Below are positions 59,640 through 64,000 of a DNA stretch of 64,000 nt, one piece after another. The notes beneath the pieces are model-generated. The model was not told where the DNA came from, did no database searches, and worked only from the letters and a program-made list of their open reading frames with translations. Origin of the DNA: Magicicada septendecula (taxonomy: Eukaryota > Arthropoda > Insecta > Hemiptera > Cicadidae). Position 1 is the stretch's first letter, and each line of letters begins with the position of its first letter. Where the stretch lies: positions 711,660,196 to 711,724,195 of the forward strand of contig CM068367.1 in NCBI GenBank assembly GCA_034769895.1, in the 5' to 3' direction. The position numbers were made by a program, and so were the translations under genes.

Positions 59640-61787
59640 ATGCATACGAGAGGTGTTTGTAAAAGGATGGCGAAAGACCAAGAAACAGAAGAAGATAGAC
59701 GGGAGGAAGAAGCGGAAATAGTTACAGACATTGAAAAGGAACAACAGGCGGGTGACAAGGAGGAAGCCAGAGGTGAAAGGGATTTACTAAAACTATGGGA
59801 ATTAATTAAAGAAGATTCCAAGAAACAGAAGGAAGCCAATAATGAAAATTTTAAACGAATGGAGGAAAGATGTGACCAGAATAAAGAGGAAACTAATGAA
59901 AATTTTAGGAAACAAAATGAGAACACTAATGAGAGTTTAAGACAAATCAATGAAAAAATAGACGGTATAAATGAGAATTCAGAAAAGCTGGAAAACAAAA
60001 TAGGCAATATTAGCGAAAACTCAAAGAAACAAAACGAAATTTTGAGTGAGAATTTAATCAAACTAATGAATGAGAAGTTTGACAAAAATAAAGAGGAAAC
60101 TGATGAGAATAACCGGCTGATAAATGAAAGCTTAAACCAAATTAATGAAAGGTTTGACAGGAACGATGAGAGCTTAAAGCAGATTCAGGAAAATAACAAA
60201 CAAATAGACGGGAAAATTGAAAACAGTAATAAGGATTTGCGGCAAATTATAAATGAACAAAACCAAGCGTTGAGGGAAGTCATCAATGAAAGGATTGCAA
60301 ATGTCAATGAAACACTTAACAAAAGGGTGGATAATTATGAAGAGGAAGTAAGACAGCAAATAACTGAAACTAAGGTGGGTCTAGAAAAGACAGATGAAAC
60401 CATCATACAACTCGCAGTGGAAGTAGAGGCCAAAATTAATCAAGTGGAAAACAATAACAAAACTAGAATAAAAGAAGTACAAATAGAAACCCAAGGGAAA
60501 TTGGACGAAGTGCAAATTAATATGGCTGGGAGAATTGAATTAGTTAACAACGAAATAATGCAAATAAAAACCCAAGTGGATCAAAATAAGGGGACCGTCG
60601 AAAATATACAGAATCAGGAATTGATTAATATAAAGGAGTCAATAGAAGTTTTACAAAATCGACCAATGTATCTGGCACATCACATAGCCCCTGAGCAAAA
60701 AGAAAATATCAATTTCAAAATTTATAGAGGAAACCCCATAGAATTTCTAGAGAGAATAGATGAATGGTTTAGTAGAATTAAGGTGACCCGTTGGAACATA
60801 ATAAAAAATTTGTTGGATGATTGTTTTAAAAGCATAAATGATAATTGGTGGTCGGCGGTCCGGAATGAAACGAGTAATTATGAAGAGTTTAAAAAGGCTT
60901 TTAGGTCGAAATACTGGTCGGATTCCGTACAGAACAAGATTAGGGACAACATTACCAACGGTAGATTCAACATTAATCAAGAGCAGTCCCCAACTACCTA
61001 CTTGTTGGGAAAGGTGTGTTTGGCGCATCATTTGGAACCGCGAATACCAGAGGAATGTTTAGTAAATAAACTATCTTACCATTTCAAAGAAGAAATAGTT
61101 CGTGCCAGACGCAGTGGACAAGTGAAGACAGTGGGAGCAATGGAAACCTTGTTGGCCAGCTACGAAATGGAAGACTATTATCAAAGTTCTCAAATGTCAA
61201 ACAATAGGAGAGAGGAGCCAAATCAAGAGTCGCGTCAGGGAATGAATAGATATAACAACAATAATTATAACCAACGGGTTAATGACCATTTTATGAATAA
61301 TCGCTACCGCAATAATCAGTACCAAAACAATCATTATAATAACTCTAATAATAACCGATACAGCGCAGGCCGCAGGAATTTTGATAACGGGAGAGACTAT
61401 TGGAATAGTAACCGAGGGAACGATGATGGAGGAAATCAAAACAGAAATAGGAGCGTCGAGAATGATGGAGGAAGCAGGGAACAAAGGAGAGACATACCCT
61501 CGGAAAATCAACCAAGTAATGACCAGGGAACCCATATAGCTCGAGTAAACTATATCATGGCTGATGAGAGGAATAACCAAGAGGACCATCGTGGAAACCG
61601 TAAACCTAATCCCGATTCTGGGAATGCTGAGGGAAGGAATAGAAGGAACAAAGAAGACATAGAACCGTATGTGTATGATCCATACTGCGACGATGCCATT
61701 GAAAGATTTACAACTGCTTATAATCTACGGAATCCACCGGAAAACCATATTGGTAGAGCAGCCCGAACAGTGGCCAATACAAAATAG
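59640..61787 (+). CDS. gag: Gag-like protein, copy 11 (intact, 715 aa)
   Basis: Third uninterrupted gag. It follows the consensus of the copies 5-11 subfamily closely, with FKEEIV (the codon also seen in 5-7 and 9) and a private Arg to Ser in YYQSSQMS. The N-terminal half is predicted coiled coil. The capsid-like block and basic Asn-rich tail are as in copies 8 and 10. The 3' LTR of this unit is missing because the array is cut 378 bp after the stop, so only the upstream LTR could serve it. Confidence 0.85.
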   Translation: MHTRGVCKRMAKDQETEEDRREEEAEIVTDIEKEQQAGDKEEARGERDLLKLWELIKEDSKKQKEANNENFKRMEERCDQNKEETNENFRKQNENTNESLRQINEKIDGINENSEKLENKIGNISENSKKQNEILSENLIKLMNEKFDKNKEETDENNRLINESLNQINERFDRNDESLKQIQENNKQIDGKIENSNKDLRQIINEQNQALREVINERIANVNETLNKRVDNYEEEVRQQITETKVGLEKTDETIIQLAVEVEAKINQVENNNKTRIKEVQIETQGKLDEVQINMAGRIELVNNEIMQIKTQVDQNKGTVENIQNQELINIKESIEVLQNRPMYLAHHIAPEQKENINFKIYRGNPIEFLERIDEWFSRIKVTRWNIIKNLLDDCFKSINDNWWSAVRNETSNYEEFKKAFRSKYWSDSVQNKIRDNITNGRFNINQEQSPTTYLLGKVCLAHHLEPRIPEECLVNKLSYHFKEEIVRARRSGQVKTVGAMETLLASYEMEDYYQSSQMSNNRREEPNQESRQGMNRYNNNNYNQRVNDHFMNNRYRNNQYQNNHYNNSNNNRYSAGRRNFDNGRDYWNSNRGNDDGGNQNRNRSVENDGGSREQRRDIPSENQPSNDQGTHIARVNYIMADERNNQEDHRGNRKPNPDSGNAEGRNRRNKEDIEPYVYDPYCDDAIERFTTAYNLRNPPENHIGRAARTVANTK

Positions 61788-62165
61788 TTAAGATGAATTA
61801 GTTGGAATCATTTTTAAAAATAAACCAAAAAATTCAAAAATAAGTAAGAACACCTTACTATATAATTCAGAAGAAATTATTTTAAACTAATAAACATGAA
61901 AGACGAGAAAGAAGGGTTAGAAATAAGTTAAATGAAGGAAGAATATGCCATACAATTTATGATAAGGAGGAGATTCAGTGTTTAATTGCAGAAGTAAATG
62001 GGAATGAATTAAAAATAGTAAAATACGTATGCTAAAGAATAATTAATTGACAGCACGGAACTAAGAAGAATTTAAAATGAATATTGAACAGCTTTAACTA
62101 ATATACTGGTGAATAATATGATAAATGGAACTACAGAACAACGAGATAAATAATTTAAGAAAAGT
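61788..62165 (+). other. Post-gag region, copy 11 (truncated)
   Basis: Matches the other copies to AATTTAAGAAAAGT and stops there. The rest, including the polypurine tract and a terminal LTR, is replaced by the right-hand PLE. Confidence 0.75.
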
Positions 62166-62645
62166 TTTTTATAAGTAAAAACGTAAAGTTTTACCTTACA
62201 GCCTAAACCGGCTTTCACCTATAGAAGGCTTCATCAGAGGCTGTCGTTAGTAGCGCTGCTCGTCTTGTTGTTGGCGACGAGAAAGTGTTTCGAAAGATTG
62301 AAGCTGTGTGTGTGTGTGGTGAGATGTGTTCAAATAATGCGTGCGATTTGAATTGTGTCTGTTCGTTTAGGATGTCGTTTTTATTTGTTTTTGTGTGTTT
62401 GTATATTTCTAATTGTTCTAGAGTGTCTAGTTTTCGGCCTTTTGTGTGTACGTGTAGTATGTTCATGTTATTGTCGATGTTTTTATATGTGTGGTTTGCT
62501 TCAATGAGGTGGTTTGCGAAGGTAGATTCTGTAGTGGTGTGGAGTGCTTTTGTGTGTTCAATGTATCTCTGTTTGAAGCTACGTCCTGTCTGGCCTATGT
62601 AGAATTTACTGCAATTTGAACAATTTAGTTTATATACACCGGGTA
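62166..62645 (-). mobile_element. Inverted partial PLE copy: GIY-YIG end and 3' tail
   Basis: On the - strand, GVYKLNCSNC and FYIGQTGR (GIY-YIG with CxxC) run from about 62643 toward the array. They are followed by a frame ending in TGA at 62215-62217 and a short tail containing a GTAAAAACGTAAAGTTTTAC near-palindrome (62175-62194). The sequence matches 63594-64000 in inverse orientation. It carries two extra bases in a CA run, which changes the last residues (THTASIF... against THSFNLS...). The - strand frame continues past 62645 to 62844 only as antisense of the RT copy. PLEs often carry such inverted, 5'-truncated partners. Confidence 0.75.
62190..62245 (-). ncRNA. Hammerhead-like motif in right PLE tail
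   Basis: Read on the - strand: CTGATGA (62231-62237), a short hairpin ACCT/AGGT with one bulged G, GAAA (62213-62216), a hairpin AGCC-ggttta-GGCT, then GTA (62197-62199). CCT before the core and AGG after GTA can pair as stem I. Order and spacing fit a hammerhead and PLEs are known to carry them. The bulges in two stems mean it may be degenerate. Confidence 0.4.
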
Positions 62646-64000
62646 TTAACAACACTGACCTAGTAACAAAAATAAAAGACATACACATCCCCCATAACGC
62701 CACATTAGCCTCCTTTGACATTAAAAACCTGTACACAAACATCCCCATCTCTGAAACAATCACCATCCTACAAAACAAACTCAAACAGAACAACACACCA
62801 GACGAACTTATCAATGAAATAACAGAAACTCTGAACATTATCACAAAACAAAACTACTTTACTTATAACAATAAATACTACACACAGAACGATGGCCTAC
62901 CCATGGGCTCCCCCATATCCAGCATTCTAGCAGAAGTCTTCCTCCAACACTTAGAAAAAACAAAAATACTCACAAACAATGACAGACACTCACATAAAAT
63001 ACTATATTGGCACAGATACGTTGATGACATTCTAATACTATACAGGGGAAACAAAAGACAATGTGAACAGTTACTAACGCACATAAACAAAATACATAAA
63101 AACATAACCTTCACTGCCGAATACGAACACAACAATACCATAAACTTCTTAGACCTCTCCATCACAAAACTAGAACACAGGCACAAATTCAGTATATACA
63201 GAAAACCAACTACAACTGACACACTAATACACAACACCTCCAATCACCCAATACAACACAAACTAGCTGCTTTTAGAACCATGATACATAGACTTAACAA
63301 CATCCCCTTAGATGAAATAGACTACAAAGACGAACTAAACACGATAAAATATCTAGCAGAATCTAACGGTTATGACAGAACAATAGTCAGTAAACTCCTA
63401 CACAAAACACAAAACAAACAACAGACAAAGACAGAAAACAACAAATTCATAACACTAACATACATCAACAAACAAACAGAAAAAATTGCCCACAAATTCA
63501 AAAAAGCAGGATACAGAATCGCTTACAAAACTACTAACAAAACAGAACACACACTATCAAAACGCAAGCCCAAAGCACAAAACAAATTCGATCTACCCGG
63601 TGTATATAAACTAAATTGTTCAAATTGCAGTAAATTCTACATAGGCCAGACAGGACGTAGCTTCAAACAGAGATACATTGAACACACAAAAGCACTCCAC
63701 ACCACTACAGAATCTACCTTCGCAAACCACCTCATTGAAGCAAACCACACATATAAAAACATCGAGAATAACATGAACATACTACACGTACACACAAAAG
63801 GCCGAAAACTAGACACTCTAGAACAATTAGAAATATACAAACACACAAAAACAAATAAAAACGACATCCTAAACGAACAGACACAATTCAAATCGCACGC
63901 ATTATTTGAACACATCTCACCACACACACACAGCTTCAATCTTTCGAAACACTTTCTCATCGCCAACAACAAGACGAGCAGCGCTACTAACGACAGCCTC
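62642..64000 (+). CDS. PLE reverse transcriptase / GIY-YIG protein, 5'-truncated
   Basis: Open with no stop from the junction to the last base, about 453 codons, with no start codon near the front. RT motifs appear in order: FDIKNLYTNIP (motif A Asp, about 62717), GLPMGSPIS (about 62894-62920) and RYVDDIL with the catalytic YVDD (63017-63028). The INFLDLSI segment and a basic linker follow. The GIY-YIG domain starts at 63599 (GVYKLNC, CxxC, YIGQTGR, then EQLEIY with the likely catalytic Glu). PLE proteins nick target DNA with this domain and copy their RNA by target-primed reverse transcription. The RT fingers region upstream of motif A is missing, so activity is unlikely. By comparison with the inverted copy, a TGA should lie directly after the window edge. 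Confidence 0.85.

Larger units (their letters stand above)
812..62165 (+). repeat. Tandem array of gag-only LTR retrotransposon units (about 10.7 copies)
   Basis: LTR starts fall at 5749, 11462, 17175, 22888, 28591, 34294, 39990, 45686, 51382 and 57085. The spacings are 5713 (three times), 5703 (twice), 5696 (three times) and 5703. All copies are head-to-tail on the + strand, with one LTR between successive internal regions. The first copy starts 782 bp inside an LTR. The last ends 378 bp after its gag stop. Copies are near-identical but carry private and shared substitutions and small indels, which argues against a simple assembly duplication. Gag and the gypsy-like PBS/PPT identify an LTR retrotransposon; no RT, integrase, RNase H or env frame is present in any unit. 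Confidence 0.9.
62166..64000. repeat. PLE fold-back (inverted repeat)
   Basis: Arms 62214-62645 (-) and 63594-64000 (+) are nearly identical and inverted, separated by about 950 bp of RT sequence. The arms share TACCCGGTG at their inner edge and diverge immediately beyond it. A transcript through both arms would form a long hairpin. Confidence 0.75.

Noticed and set aside
812-62165. CRISPR array, bacterial operon or rDNA-like array
   Set aside because: The repeat unit is 5.7 kb with LTR, PBS, PPT and gag features; there are no short spaced repeats, ribosome-binding sites or rRNA sequence.
812-62165. Assembly collapse or duplication artefact
   Set aside because: Not excluded, but units differ by private indels, nonsense changes and mosaic variants, which a simple assembly duplication would not create.
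62285-62602. Plus-strand Cys/Phe/Val-rich frame of 105 codons and its counterpart on the minus strand at 63637-63972
   Set aside because: Both are antisense of the PLE GIY-YIG coding sequence.
62878-63243. Minus-strand frame of 121 codons
   Set aside because: Antisense of the reverse transcriptase domain with its GLPMGSP and YVDD motifs.

Overview
The window is AT-rich eukaryotic, most likely arthropod, DNA with no ordinary host gene in it. The organism call rests on the element types: Penelope-like elements (PLEs) with C-terminal GIY-YIG domains, and a Ty3/gypsy-style LTR element with a tRNA-Lys-like primer-binding site and a Gag lacking a zinc knuckle. This is inference, not a species identification.

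Layout. (1) 1-811: the 3' end of a PLE on the + strand, with a GIY-YIG coding remnant and a 3' tail holding a TATA-like box and a hammerhead-like motif. (2) 812-62165: a 61.4-kb head-to-tail array of about 10.7 copies of one 5.70-5.71-kb unit. Each unit is one LTR (2456-2463 bp, TG/TTACA ends), a short leader with a primer-binding site, a 715-codon gag, about 1.0 kb of largely non-coding sequence, and a purine tract (GGAGGGGGAG) that abuts the next LTR. Neighbouring units share a single LTR, so the structure is (LTR-gag)n. No pol or env frame is visible anywhere. (3) 62166-64000: a second PLE family as a fold-back. A short - strand piece (GIY-YIG plus 3' tail) is joined head-to-head to a 5'-truncated + strand copy with reverse transcriptase and GIY-YIG domains. 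That copy runs to the window edge.

State of the genes. Gag is uninterrupted in copies 8, 10 and 11 and broken in the other eight by nonsense changes or 1-2-bp indels. Several lesions are shared between neighbours: the same TGA in copies 5, 6 and 7, the same 1-bp deletion in 2 and 3, and the same TGA in 1 and 2. The array therefore expanded and exchanged sequence after copies had already decayed. Copies 1-4 and 5-11 form two subfamilies in gag, but their LTRs are mosaic.

How it would work together. Each LTR could act as promoter for the gag to its right and as polyadenylation region for the gag to its left. The element would need reverse transcriptase and integrase from elsewhere. The most unusual points are the gag-only tandem array, three diverged LTR-end/primer-binding-site modules per unit, an LTR tip repeated as an internal palindrome, and hammerhead-like motifs at the PLE ends facing the array.
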